DNA of 64,000 nucleotides from assembly GCF_025490915.1 (NCBI RefSeq), contig NZ_JANQBA010000008.1, positions 55,162 through 119,161 of the forward strand, read 5' to 3'. How positions within the stretch are numbered: position 1 is the stretch's first letter; every line of letters starts with the position of its first letter. The notes below the pieces were generated by a model. It saw only the letters and a program-made list of their open reading frames with translations. It made no database searches and had not been told where the DNA came from. This document shows, in pieces, positions 7,794 through 15,540 of this stretch. The stretch is from Lacticaseibacillus parakribbianus (GTDB lineage: Bacteria > Bacillota > Bacilli > Lactobacillales > Lactobacillaceae). Made by a program: the position numbers and the translations under genes.

Positions 7794-7903
7794 GTAGGTT
7801 GTGAGGACACAACCTGCCAGACGCGCAGGTTGTGTCTATGTTGGCTTCCGTTTTGTCCGCATAGACACCCACAGACTGGGGCTATGCGGACTTTTGTGTT
7901 TTT
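7794..7903 (+). promoter_or_regulatory. Transcription attenuator with five alternating segments and terminator
   Basis: Segment 1 (7794-7803) pairs with 2 (7808-7817). An extended segment 2 (7805-7817) pairs with 3 (7825-7837) over 13 base pairs. GTGTCTATG in 3 (7832-7840) pairs with 4 (7860-7868). GTCCGCATAG in 4 (7855-7864) pairs with CTATGCGGAC in 5 (7882-7891), followed by a T-rich tract. A ribosome waiting at the Trp codon leaves segment 1 free, so 1:2 and 3:4 form and the terminator is blocked. A ribosome at the stop codon masks segment 1, so 2:3 and the 4:5 terminator form. The pairings are seen; the mechanism is inferred. Confidence 0.78.
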
Positions 7904-7975
7904 CGGCAGATCTTCGCAATGGCGGGGACCTGCCGTTTTTTGTCACCGGAGCCAAGGATTAGGGAGAATAAAACC

Positions 7976-8980
7976 ATGAAAAGAATGATCGCATTAGTTG
8001 TTGCCTTGCTCGCCTTTATCGGCATCGCCTACGCGGTGACCAGCCACAACGACGCCAAACCCGCCGCCAAAAAAGCGGCGGTACCGACCGTCGGCATCCT
8101 GCAGATGATGAGCCACCCGGCGCTGGATCAGATTCACAAGGGCATTTTGCAGGGCCTCAAGGATGAGGGCTACACCGTCGGCAAGGACGTCAAAATTGAC
8201 TTCCAAAACGCCGAAAACGACCAGAGCAACATGAAGACGATGTCCGAGCGCTTCATCAACGAGAAGGCCAACGTCGTGGTCGGCATCGCGACGCCGGCCG
8301 CCCAGGCGCTGGCCAACGCGACCAAGAAGACGCCGATCATCCTCGGCGCCATCACCGACCCCAAGGGGGCCAAGCTGGTCAAGAGCAACACCAAGCCCGG
8401 CGGCAACATCACCGGCGTCTCCGACCAGGCCCCGATCGACGCGCAGTTGAAGTTGATTCGCCAGCTGATGCCCAAGGCCAAGGTGCTGGGCGTGATCGCC
8501 ACCTCCAGCGACGATTCCGCGCAGACGCAGGCCAAGATGGTCGATGAAAAGGCCGCTAAGTACGGCTTCACCGTCAAGGACTTCGGCATCAGCTCCACCA
8601 ACGACTTGAACCAGGTGGCCGGCGAGATGGCCAGCCAGGTCGACGCCGTGTTCGTCCCGACCGACAACACCATCGCAAGCGCCATGCAGACGCTGGTCGC
8701 CGCGACCAACGCCAAGAAGATTCCGGTTTTCCCAACCGTTGACACGATGGTCAAGGACGGCGGCCTGGCCACGATCGGCCTGAACCAGTTCCACCTCGGC
8801 GTCTCAACTGGTAAAATGGTAGCGGCCGCGCTGAAGGGCAAGAAGCCGGCCACCACGCCGATCCACTTCGAAACCACCGGCGACTTGGTCGTCAACCTCA
8901 AGGTGGCCAAGAAGCTGGGCATCACGATTCCAGACAGCGTGGTCACCAAGGCAGAAAAGAACGGAGAAGTGATCAAATGA
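7976..8980 (+). CDS. ABC transporter substrate-binding protein (TrpX-like, ABC_sub_bind family)
   Basis: A 334-residue extracellular binding protein anchored by an N-terminal membrane helix (about residues 4-22). There is no lipobox Cys, so it is not a lipoprotein. The mature part carries the two-lobed fold typical of this family, with the segments VGIATPAAQALA and VPTDNTIASAM. Family members in Lactobacillales are annotated as tryptophan or tyrosine binding proteins (TrpX). The start at 7976 is set by AGGGAGAAT; the longer tracked ORF adds sequence with no ribosome site. Its stop overlaps the permease start (ATGA). Expression is probably controlled by the upstream attenuator. Confidence 0.85.
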   Translation: MKRMIALVVALLAFIGIAYAVTSHNDAKPAAKKAAVPTVGILQMMSHPALDQIHKGILQGLKDEGYTVGKDVKIDFQNAENDQSNMKTMSERFINEKANVVVGIATPAAQALANATKKTPIILGAITDPKGAKLVKSNTKPGGNITGVSDQAPIDAQLKLIRQLMPKAKVLGVIATSSDDSAQTQAKMVDEKAAKYGFTVKDFGISSTNDLNQVAGEMASQVDAVFVPTDNTIASAMQTLVAATNAKKIPVFPTVDTMVKDGGLATIGLNQFHLGVSTGKMVAAALKGKKPATTPIHFETTGDLVVNLKVAKKLGITIPDSVVTKAEKNGEVIK

Positions 8981-9876
8981 GTTTAGGCGTTTCCGCAATC
9001 GGGCAGGGCCTCTTGTACGGGCTGCTCGGCGTCGGGCTGTTCCTGACGTTTCGCATCCTGGATTTTCCGGACATGACGGTTGAAGGAACCTTTCCCTTCG
9101 GCGCCGCCGTCGCGGTGGCGGCCATCACCCACGGGGTTCACCCGGTTGTGGCGACGCTTTTGGCGATGCTGGCCGGGATGCTGGCCGGGCTGACCACCGG
9201 GCTTTTGTCCACCAAGGGCCACATTCCGGTGCTGTTGGCCGGGATCCTGGTGATGACCGGGCTGTTTTCGATCAACCTGCGCGTGATGGGCCGGGCGAAC
9301 CTGTCGCTGCTCAATCAGCGCAACCTGTTTGACAACCCGTTTCTCAAGTCGCTGCCGGTTTACGCCGACAGCGTGGTGGTCGGCGCCGTGGTCTGCACGG
9401 TGGTCGTCGCGCTGTTGATCGCCTTTTTGAACACGCAGCTCGGCCAGGGCTTCATCGCCGCCGGGGATAACCCGACGATGGCGCGGAGCCTGGGCATCAA
9501 CCCGGCCCACCAGCAGGTGCTGGGGCTGACCATCGGCAACGGGCTGATCGGCCTGTCCGGCGGCCTGATCGCCCAAAACAACGGCTATGCCGACGTCAAC
9601 ATGGGCATCGGCGTGATTGTCATCGGCCTGGCCGCCATCATCATCGGCGAGGTGGTCTTCGGCCAGCTCAGCTTGAGCCAGCGGCTGGTTGCCACGGTGC
9701 TGGGCAGCGTGTTGTACCGCTTCGTGCTGCTGATCGTGCTGAAGCTCGGGTTCGCCCCGGACGACCTCAAGGTGATTTCCGCCGTCGTTTTGGCCGTGGC
9801 GATCGCCGTGCCGCAAGTCGAGTCGCGCCTGCGCATTCGCCGGGTGCTGAGAAACGGGGTGACCAACAATGGCTGA
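8977..9876 (+). CDS. ABC transporter permease (TrpY-like)
   Basis: A 299-residue integral membrane permease of the branched-chain/sugar-type (LivH-like) fold used by TrpXYZ systems, with about eight to nine hydrophobic segments. The segment AAGDNPTMARSLGI is the cytoplasmic loop that contacts the ATPase. The start overlaps the binding-protein stop by four bases and the gene overlaps the ATPase start by eight, indicating translational coupling. Substrate is inferred from family annotations and the leader Trp codon. Confidence 0.87.
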   Translation: MSLGVSAIGQGLLYGLLGVGLFLTFRILDFPDMTVEGTFPFGAAVAVAAITHGVHPVVATLLAMLAGMLAGLTTGLLSTKGHIPVLLAGILVMTGLFSINLRVMGRANLSLLNQRNLFDNPFLKSLPVYADSVVVGAVVCTVVVALLIAFLNTQLGQGFIAAGDNPTMARSLGINPAHQQVLGLTIGNGLIGLSGGLIAQNNGYADVNMGIGVIVIGLAAIIIGEVVFGQLSLSQRLVATVLGSVLYRFVLLIVLKLGFAPDDLKVISAVVLAVAIAVPQVESRLRIRRVLRNGVTNNG

Positions 9877-10627
9877 GGCTCAGCTGCAACTGCAACACGT
9901 CCAGGTCAACGTCGCGGTCGGGGAGGCCGTGCGACCGCTGCTCAATGACATTTCGCTGGCCGTGGCCCCGGGCGATTTTGTCACGGTGCTGGGCAACAAC
10001 GGCGCCGGCAAGTCGACGCTGTTCAACGCGATCACCGGCGACAAGCCGCTGGCCGGCGGCACCGTCACGCTGGCCGGCACCGACATCTCCCGCCTGAGTC
10101 CGGAAAAACGCGCCAGGCTGATCGCGCGGGTCTTCCAGGATCCTAAGATGGGGACCGCCCCGCGCATGAGCGTCGCCGAGAACCTCGCGCTGGCCACGCG
10201 CCGCGGGGCTCGACTGACGCTGGCGCCGCGCAACCTGCGGGGGCAGCTCGCCGCCTTCAAGCGGTTGGCCGCCGAAACCGGCAACGGCCTGGACGCCGCG
10301 CTGGACAAGCCGACCGAGCAGCTGTCCGGCGGCCAGCGCCAGGCGCTGAGCCTTCTGATGGCCACGATGCGCCGCCCCGAGCTGCTGTTGCTCGACGAAC
10401 ACACCGCGGCGCTTGACCCGCATACCAGCGCTGCCATCATGGCGCTGACGTCGCAGATTGTCGCCCGTGAGCACCTGACCTGCCTGATGATCACCCACCA
10501 GCTGGAGGATGCGCTGAAATACGGCAACCGCCTGATCGTGCTGGACGCCGGGCGCATCGTCGCCGATTACGACCAGGCGGCCAAGGCCAAGTTGACCCAG
10601 GCCGACCTGCTGCAGTACTTCGGCTGA
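9869..10627 (+). CDS. ABC transporter ATP-binding protein (TrpZ-like)
   Basis: A 252-residue cytoplasmic ATPase that energises the transporter encoded by the two preceding genes. Walker A GNNGAGKST is at residues 42-50, then a Q-loop (FQDPKMG), the signature LSGGQRQ, Walker B LLLLDE and the switch His (MITHQ). No extra domains. It is the last gene of the operon and is followed by a terminator. Confidence 0.93.
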   Translation: MAEAQLQLQHVQVNVAVGEAVRPLLNDISLAVAPGDFVTVLGNNGAGKSTLFNAITGDKPLAGGTVTLAGTDISRLSPEKRARLIARVFQDPKMGTAPRMSVAENLALATRRGARLTLAPRNLRGQLAAFKRLAAETGNGLDAALDKPTEQLSGGQRQALSLLMATMRRPELLLLDEHTAALDPHTSAAIMALTSQIVAREHLTCLMITHQLEDALKYGNRLIVLDAGRIVADYDQAAKAKLTQADLLQYFG

Positions 10628-10648
10628 GGCTAACCGAGTTACGCCAGA

Positions 10649-10675
10649 AGCGGCCGCGTCGTGCGGTCGCTTTTT
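10649..10675 (+). terminator. Terminator after the ABC transporter operon
   Basis: AGCGGCCGC pairs with GCGGTCGCT (one G-U), followed by five T. Confidence 0.85.
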
Positions 10676-10695
10676 GGTGGCCAGAAAGGAGCAGT

Positions 10696-11154
10696 ATGAC
10701 CGAACAGGAGTTGCAGGCGCTGGTGGAAAACATTTCGCAGACCTGGTTCCACCGGCCGTTCGTCAACCGCGCCACGTTCAACCGTCGGCTCAAAACCACC
10801 GGCGGCCGCTTCATGCTGGCCAGCTCTGACTTGGAGTTCAACCCCGCGCTGTTTGCCGCGGCCGACCGCACGGTGCAGGTGGGCATCATCAAACACGAGC
10901 TGTGCCACTACCACCTGTATCGACTGCACCGTGGTTTTCGCCACCAAGACGCCGACTTCAAGGCGCTGCTGGCGGCCGTGGCCGGTCTGCGCTACGCCCC
11001 GCGGCTGACCCCGCCGTCACCACCGCGCTACGTCTACGCCTGCACCGCCTGTGGCCTGCGCTACCCGCGGCAGCGCCGCATCGACCTGCGCCGGCTGCGC
11101 TGCGGCCGCTGTGGGGCCCGGCTGCGGCTGGTCAGCGGCCCCAACCCGGGGTGA
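10696..11154 (+). CDS. SprT-like family protein
   Basis: A 152-residue predicted zinc metalloprotease-like protein. HELCH (residues 67-71) is the HExxH motif of SprT/Spartan-type gluzincins. The C-terminus ends in a zinc ribbon with two CxxC-type pairs (CTACG and CGRCG). Length and order fit bacterial SprT-like (COG3091) proteins, whose physiological target in Firmicutes is not established. Start is supported by GAAAGGAG eight bases upstream. It probably forms its own unit, with a convergent gene downstream. Confidence 0.87.
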   Translation: MTEQELQALVENISQTWFHRPFVNRATFNRRLKTTGGRFMLASSDLEFNPALFAAADRTVQVGIIKHELCHYHLYRLHRGFRHQDADFKALLAAVAGLRYAPRLTPPSPPRYVYACTACGLRYPRQRRIDLRRLRCGRCGARLRLVSGPNPG

Positions 11155-11243
11155 CCCGGCCCGGTTGTGGAGGGCGAGGATGGCGGCCGACGCGGCGTGG
11201 GGCGGCGGCCAGGCCCGGGCGAAGCCCTTGCAGCCAAGCCAAA

Positions 11244-11288
11244 CGAAGACCCGACCGCGGTGGTGATGCCGCCGCGGCCGGGTCTTCG
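11244..11288. terminator. Bidirectional hairpin between convergent genes
   Basis: CGAAGACCCG pairs with CGGGTCTTCG, with a GC-rich inner stem. There is no long T-tract, but the position between two convergent genes and the very stable stem suggest a shared terminator. Confidence 0.5.
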
Positions 11289-11303
11289 TCAGTTCGTGGC
11301 CAG

Positions 11304-11765
11304 TCAGGGCCGCTTGCGCAGCGTCAAATTCTCCGTCGCATAGCCTAGGCTCGCGTAGAACTGCCGCGCGGCCTGATTGGCACCGAGGACGTCCAGCTGG
11401 ATGAAGTCGAGGCGCTGGGCCTGTTGCCAGGCCGCCACCGCCGCCATTAGCTGGCGGCCCAGGCCGGCGTGGCGAGCCGCCGGGGCGACGTAAAGCGCGG
11501 CGACATAGGCGAAGCGGTGTGGCACGGCCTCCGGCTCAACGCCGGTTTCGGCCGTGACCACCAGGGCGAACCCCTGCAGCTGCGCGGCCTCAGTCGCCAC
11601 CAGCACGGCGCTGGCAGGGTCTTGGCTGTAGTCGCGAAACAGTGCGGGGTCCGGCACGCTCAGCGGTCGCAACACCTGCGGCGCGAGGCTTGCCATCTCC
11701 TTGGTCAGTGCCTGGTACATGGCGGCGACGGCCGCCGCCTCGCTGGTCGTTGCGGGTCGTATCAT
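11304..11765 (-). CDS. GNAT family N-acetyltransferase
   Basis: A 153-residue cytoplasmic acetyltransferase. The acetyl-CoA binding core is visible as VAALYVAPAARHAGLGRQLM (motif A, R/Q-x-x-G-x-G/A), followed by LDVLGANQAARQFYASLGY, the usual final segment. The acceptor cannot be told from sequence. It starts nine bases after the stop of the ECF transporter gene, with GGAGG immediately upstream, so the two form an operon. Confidence 0.88.
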   Translation of the reverse strand: MIRPATTSEAAAVAAMYQALTKEMASLAPQVLRPLSVPDPALFRDYSQDPASAVLVATEAAQLQGFALVVTAETGVEPEAVPHRFAYVAALYVAPAARHAGLGRQLMAAVAAWQQAQRLDFIQLDVLGANQAARQFYASLGYATENLTLRKRP

Positions 11766-11774
11766 GAGGGCCTC

Positions 11775-12389
11775 CTAACGCCGGCGCCGGCGCTTGGCAT
11801 CGGTCAGCACCAGCCCGAGCAGCGGGGTCACCACCGCGGCCATGCCGGCCTCGGCGACCGCGTTGATTGCAAAGGCGGTGATGAGCAGCCACCCGAGGTT
11901 TTGGGCGTTGGCACCGGGCACCACCGCGTTGGCTCGGCCGGCGAAAAACAGCCAGGTGAAGGCGATGACCAACAGGGTGTTGGTCAAGGCCCCGCAGATA
12001 CCGGCCAGGCTCATTTTAAGGCCGGCCGCGCGGCGGTTGTCGGCCGCTTTGCTCAAGGCGGCGAACACCAATGCGGCGACGACGCCGACCGCCACGCGCG
12101 GTACAATCGCGATGACGGGGTTTTGGAAGAGTAGGAGGGTCATCGGGTCGGTGGCGCCGGTGTAGGCCTTGATCAGGCTGACAACGCCCCACAGCAGCCC
12201 GAGGCCGGCACCACCGCGAACGCCCAGCAGGACGCCACCGAGGATCACGGTGAGGTGAATGGTGGAAATCGCCGGCCACATCGGAAACAACCGGATGTAG
12301 CCGATCATCGGGATGTAGGCCTGCAGGATGATCAAGGCGCCGAACACGCCCAGGATGCTGATCAGGTAAGATGAGTTCTTGTGTGTCAT
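11775..12389 (-). CDS. ECF transporter S component
   Basis: A 204-residue membrane protein with about six hydrophobic segments. The N-terminal stretch, with a conserved small-residue region (HLTVILGGVLLGVRGGAGLG), resembles the substrate-specific S components of energy-coupling factor vitamin transporters (PF12822-like). It would need the shared EcfAA'T module, not in this window. The ATG at 12389 is chosen because GGAGGTG lies seven bases upstream; the longer tracked ORF has none. The vitamin cannot be assigned. A TACAAT -10 box lies just upstream at 12411-12416. Confidence 0.8.
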   Translation of the reverse strand: MTHKNSSYLISILGVFGALIILQAYIPMIGYIRLFPMWPAISTIHLTVILGGVLLGVRGGAGLGLLWGVVSLIKAYTGATDPMTLLLFQNPVIAIVPRVAVGVVAALVFAALSKAADNRRAAGLKMSLAGICGALTNTLLVIAFTWLFFAGRANAVVPGANAQNLGWLLITAFAINAVAEAGMAAVVTPLLGLVLTDAKRRRRR

Positions 12390-12472
12390 GATGCACCTCC
12401 GTGTGCCAAAATTGTAGCAGACCGCACCGCGTTTGGCGAGCGCTGCGTCGCCCGGAAATATTACAAAAGTCG

Positions 12473-12501
12473 TTGACATTAGTCCGCACACCTAATATAC
12501 T
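12473..12501 (+). promoter_or_regulatory. Promoter of tRNA-Leu
   Basis: Consensus TTGACA (12473-12478), a 17-base spacer and TATACT (12496-12501), with the tRNA starting 23 bases later. Confidence 0.85.
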
Positions 12502-12523
12502 ATTTCTTGTGCTTATGAGTCAT

Positions 12524-12608
12524 GCGGGCATGGCGGAACTGGTAGACGCGCAAGATTAAGGATCTTGTGGGCATTGCGCCCGTGGAAGTTCGAGTCTTCT
12601 TGCCCGCA
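12524..12608 (+). tRNA. tRNA-Leu (anticodon AAG)
   Basis: An 85-base class II tRNA. Acceptor GCGGGCA pairs with TGCCCGC plus discriminator A. The D-arm contains CTGGTAGACGCG. The anticodon stem CAAGA/TCTTG encloses the seven-base loop TTAAGGA, giving anticodon AAG. A long variable arm and the T-loop GTTCGAGTC follow. CCA is not encoded. Confidence 0.95.
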
Positions 12609-12612
12609 GCGC

Positions 12613-12645
12613 AGGTCGCAACCGATTACGGTTGCGACCTTTTTT
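12613..12645 (+). terminator. Terminator after tRNA-Leu
   Basis: A perfect 12-base-pair stem, AGGTCGCAACCG with CGGTTGCGACCT, and a T-tract directly downstream. Confidence 0.93.
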
Positions 12646-12708
12646 GTGCCGCGCCGCTGACCTGGGCCACGCGACCGGGCCTGGGGTGTGTGCCGCGGCC
12701 CAGACGCC

Positions 12709-12738
12709 AAAAAAATCCCGCCAGTCCGACTGGCGGGA
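12709..12738 (-). terminator. Terminator of the MFS permease gene
   Basis: Read on the minus strand, TCCCGCCAG pairs with CTGGCGGGA and is followed by a run of seven T. Confidence 0.9.
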
Positions 12739-12753
12739 CGATGTTTTCGGCGG

Positions 12754-13980
12754 TCAGGCCTCGCCGGGCAGCTTCAGCACCGTGGCCATCAGGCTGGCGG
12801 CGGCGAACACGATGCCGATCACGACTAGGACGGCCTGGCTGCTGATGCCGATGAACAGCGAGACAATCGCCGGCCCCAGCAGGTTGCTCAACCCGGACCC
12901 CAGGTTCAGCGCGGTAACGCCGGTTTCCAGGTCCGCAGGCAGCAGGCTGGGGATGATCGCCGACAAGGGGCAAAAGCCGGCCATGCCGACCGCGTAGGCC
13001 AACAGCGGCAGGTACAGGGCCAACGCGTTGTGGCCCAAAAGCGGCGGCAGCAAAAGCAGCCCGAACGCCCCTAGCGAGCAGAAGGTGCCGGCGAAGGCCA
13101 CGACCGTTTTGCGCCAGCCGATGCGGTCGCCAATCCAGCCGAACAGGTAATCCAGCGGAATGTTGACCGCGTTGGCGACGCTCCAGGCGATCAGCCACTC
13201 GCTCAAAGAAAAGCCGAACTGGGCGAGGTACACCGGCACCACGATCACGAAGCCGAACTTGCCGATGTCGTTGGTCCCCTTGACCAAGACCCCGACGGCC
13301 ACGCGCCAAGACGTCGCGATGGTGCGAAGCTGGTGCCACAGCACGGCGAACAGGTTGGTGGCCGGACCGTTCACCGGCAGCCGGTCGCGGTTGACAACCA
13401 GCGCCAGCACCGCGCCGAGCCCGACGCCCAGCAGGCCGGCCCAGATCACATTGACCTCACCAATCAGGGGCATCAGCGCGTTGGCCAGCAGCGGCCCGAC
13501 GATGACGAAGCCGAGGGCAAAAAAGATCCAAAACCAAGACACCGCCTGGCCCAGCGTGGCCTTTTGGGCGCGGTAGTTGACCCACACCAGAAACGAGTAG
13601 GCGAACAGCGGGTAGGCGGCACCGCGCAGCGCGTATAGCACCAAGAGCCCCCAGGCGCTGTGCGTCGGCAGGGCCCACAAAAGCAGCGGCACGGTGGCCG
13701 CCACCGACACGCCGGTGCCCAGCCACATCATGCCGCGAACGCCGAGCAGCCGGGTGCCGACGCCGCTCATGCAGGCGGCGATGGTGACCACCAGGCCGTA
13801 GCAGGTGAAGACGGTGCTGGCAAACCCGGCGCCGAAGCCCTGGTGAATCAGGTAAGTCGAAAACCAGCTTTGCTCGATCGACGTGCCGAGGATGAAAAAG
13901 AACAGGCCGGCAAAGCCCCAGGCAATCTGGTGGGGTAGCCCCACGCGGTCGAGGCGAGCGGCAAATGTTGAGTCAGTCAT
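12754..13980 (-). CDS. MFS transporter, RbtT/DalT/CsbX polyol permease family
   Basis: A 408-residue major facilitator with about 12 membrane segments. The stretch LRGAAYPLFAYSFLVWVNY and the following SWFWIFFALG are characteristic of ribitol/arabitol permeases (RbtT, DalT) and CsbX. It is therefore a likely proton-coupled importer of a sugar alcohol or related compound. No catabolic gene is adjacent. A cre-like site just downstream of its -10 box predicts carbon catabolite repression by CcpA, which fits a secondary carbon source importer. Confidence 0.85.
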   Translation of the reverse strand: MTDSTFAARLDRVGLPHQIAWGFAGLFFFILGTSIEQSWFSTYLIHQGFGAGFASTVFTCYGLVVTIAACMSGVGTRLLGVRGMMWLGTGVSVAATVPLLLWALPTHSAWGLLVLYALRGAAYPLFAYSFLVWVNYRAQKATLGQAVSWFWIFFALGFVIVGPLLANALMPLIGEVNVIWAGLLGVGLGAVLALVVNRDRLPVNGPATNLFAVLWHQLRTIATSWRVAVGVLVKGTNDIGKFGFVIVVPVYLAQFGFSLSEWLIAWSVANAVNIPLDYLFGWIGDRIGWRKTVVAFAGTFCSLGAFGLLLLPPLLGHNALALYLPLLAYAVGMAGFCPLSAIIPSLLPADLETGVTALNLGSGLSNLLGPAIVSLFIGISSQAVLVVIGIVFAAASLMATVLKLPGEA

Positions 13981-14010
13981 GGTAAGCGGGATCTCCAGTT
14001 TCTTGGATTT

Positions 14011-14030
14011 CGTAAACGCTTCCTAATGTA
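14011..14030 (-). promoter_or_regulatory. cre (CcpA) site and -10 box of the MFS permease
   Basis: On the minus strand, TACATT (14030-14025) is followed at once by AGGAAGCGTTTACG, which matches the cre consensus TGWAANCGNTNWCA at its central 11 positions. A cre immediately downstream of the -10 region normally acts as a repressor roadblock. Confidence 0.6.
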
Positions 14031-14032
14031 GC

Positions 14033-14060
14033 AAAAAAGCCTCGCGGATTCAAGCGAGGC
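14033..14060 (-). terminator. Terminator downstream of the YkyA-like lipoprotein gene
   Basis: On the minus strand GCCTCGC pairs with GCGAGGC around eight bases and runs into six T. It lies about 190 bases past the lipoprotein stop, with GC-rich noncoding sequence between. Confidence 0.75.
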
Positions 14061-14248
14061 TTGCGGATTGGGCGAGCTGATTGCGGGGTGGCCGCCAGGG
14101 TTGCCGCGAGGCGGTTGGCCTCGCGCCTCGGCTGGGCCCCGCGGCGCGTGTCGGTGACTGGCGCCGGGGCGTGTGGCCGAGGCTGCAGCCGAGTCGCGCG
14201 GCCGAGCGGGTGACCGGGGCGTGTCGCGAGGGGTGAGGCCGCCGCCGG

Positions 14249-14878
14249 TCAGTCCATTTTGGCGATGGCCTTGGCCAGGGCCTTGGCCTGGACGGTGACC
14301 GTTTGCAGGTTGGCCGTGACGATTTCGGCCTGCTGGGCCAGCGAGCTGTCGTACTGGTTCAGCCGCGTCAGCGCCGTGTCGATGTCGCCTTGGGTCTCGC
14401 TTTGGGCGACGGCGGAGAAAAATTCGCTTTCCGCGGTACCCAGCTCCTTGTAGTACGCGTCGAAGGTCTTGTGGTCGAGCTTGGCCAGCTTCAGGCCGTT
14501 CAAGGCGTCGCTCAACGCGGCGGTCGGCAGGTTCGCGTTGGTTTGGGTCCGGGCCTTGATCAACGTCGTGGTCGCGTGCTCAATCGCCTTTTGCGCCGTC
14601 TCCAGCCTCTGGTAGGCCGCATCGCGCCTTGTAATCAGCCGGGCGACGCTGCCCGTGTTTTTGAAGTCCTGCGTCGGGGCCTTTTGGTAGGCCTTTTGGA
14701 ACGTGGAGGGGAAGGCACTGGCGGCGGTCGTGATGGCGTCTAGCGCCTGATTTTCCTTGGCCACCTGGGTGATGACCGTCTGCGTGGCGTCTTTCATCTG
14801 CGCCTTTTGGTCGAACACCTTGGCCGAACAGCCCACCAGAATGCATAAGCTGGCGACAAGAACCGCGATTTTCTTCAT
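14249..14878 (-). CDS. YkyA-like putative cell-wall binding lipoprotein
   Basis: A 209-residue exported lipoprotein. The signal peptide ends in the lipobox LVGC (Cys 17). The mature part is almost wholly helical, with heptad-like Ala/Leu/Gln patterns and three predicted long helices, as in the YkyA family (PF10368), whose role is only described as cell-wall binding. ATG is preceded by an AGGGGGG-like ribosome site. It is monocistronic, with a cold-shock gene divergent upstream. Confidence 0.75.
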   Translation of the reverse strand: MKKIAVLVASLCILVGCSAKVFDQKAQMKDATQTVITQVAKENQALDAITTAASAFPSTFQKAYQKAPTQDFKNTGSVARLITRRDAAYQRLETAQKAIEHATTTLIKARTQTNANLPTAALSDALNGLKLAKLDHKTFDAYYKELGTAESEFFSAVAQSETQGDIDTALTRLNQYDSSLAQQAEIVTANLQTVTVQAKALAKAIAKMD

Positions 14879-15065
14879 GATGAGCCCCCCTTGATTGCTT
14901 TAATCGTAGCCGATTTTGCGCGGAATTGCTAGCGCCTGTGCCGCAAAATAAAAACGCCACCATTTTGGCAATATTTATTCACAAATATTAACATAGACAC
15001 ATCGTATCCAGTTGGGTACCGAAACAGGGGTGGTATCCCCAAAAATTGCTATCGGTTCGCCAAAC
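14879..15065. other. Divergent intergenic region upstream of ykyA-like and csp genes
   Basis: An AT-richer stretch holding an AATATT...AAATATT inverted repeat and a GGGG...CCCC hairpin near 15027-15042. These probably include the minus-strand promoter of the lipoprotein gene, but I cannot assign boxes with confidence. No gene is seen. Confidence 0.4.
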
Positions 15066-15199
15066 TTGAATGGTTTCTTGGATGGTGCTAGAATTTAAGA
15101 GTACTTTTGAGCGGCGCGGCTTGGGGCAGTCTTCGACGCGGCCGCACCGCTCGATTGGGCAAGACGATCATGCGCATGGCGCAAGGAGGATGTTCACTC
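15066..15199 (+). promoter_or_regulatory. csp promoter and long 5' untranslated region
   Basis: TTGAAT (15066-15071), a 17-base spacer and TAGAAT (15089-15094, with TG extension). About 100 untranslated bases follow before the csp start, and GAGCGG/CCGCTC can close a large stem in them. Long structured leaders are typical of cold-shock mRNAs, where they modulate translation with temperature. Confidence 0.6.
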
Positions 15200-15400
15200 A
15201 TGGAACACGGCACAGTAAAATGGTTCAACGCAGAAAAAGGTTACGGCTTCATCACCCGCGAGGACGGGTCCGATGTGTTCGTTCACTTCTCTGCGATTCA
15301 AGGGGACGGCTACAAGACGCTTGACGAAGGTCAGGCCGTGACGTTCGAAGTCGAACAAAGCGACCGTGGGCCACAGGCGGTCAACGTCAACAAAGCCTAA
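15200..15400 (+). CDS. csp: Cold-shock protein, CspA family
   Basis: A 66-residue single-domain OB-fold RNA chaperone. RNP1 (KGYGFI) and RNP2 (VFVHF) are intact. The short ORF at 15200 is used because family members start with a Met just before GTVKWFN and GGAGG lies about 11 bases upstream; the tracked 97-residue frame adds unrelated residues. It acts in the cytoplasm by melting mRNA structure. Followed by a terminator. Confidence 0.95.
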   Translation: MEHGTVKWFNAEKGYGFITREDGSDVFVHFSAIQGDGYKTLDEGQAVTFEVEQSDRGPQAVNVNKA

Positions 15401-15416
15401 TTGCCGTTAACGGCCT

Positions 15417-15445
15417 TGGCCGGGGGGAAACCTCCGGCCATTTTT
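15417..15445 (+). terminator. Terminator after csp
   Basis: TGGCCGGGGG pairs with CCTCCGGCCA around a GAAA-containing loop, followed by five T. Confidence 0.88.
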
Positions 15446-15540
15446 GTGCGGCGCGGGACCACCGAAGGCAAAACCGGTTGCGCGGCCGGTCGCGATGCGG
15501 TAGCGTGGAGACACGGAAGCGGTTAGCAGACGGGAGGGTC

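Noticed and set aside
7152-7918. T-box riboswitch controlling the TrpXYZ-like operon
   Set aside because: No T-box sequence (AGGGTGGNACCGCG) is present; the leader instead has a translated peptide and alternating hairpins.
12567-12845. ORF crossing the tRNA-Leu gene
   Set aside because: Begins inside the tRNA and reads through its terminator.
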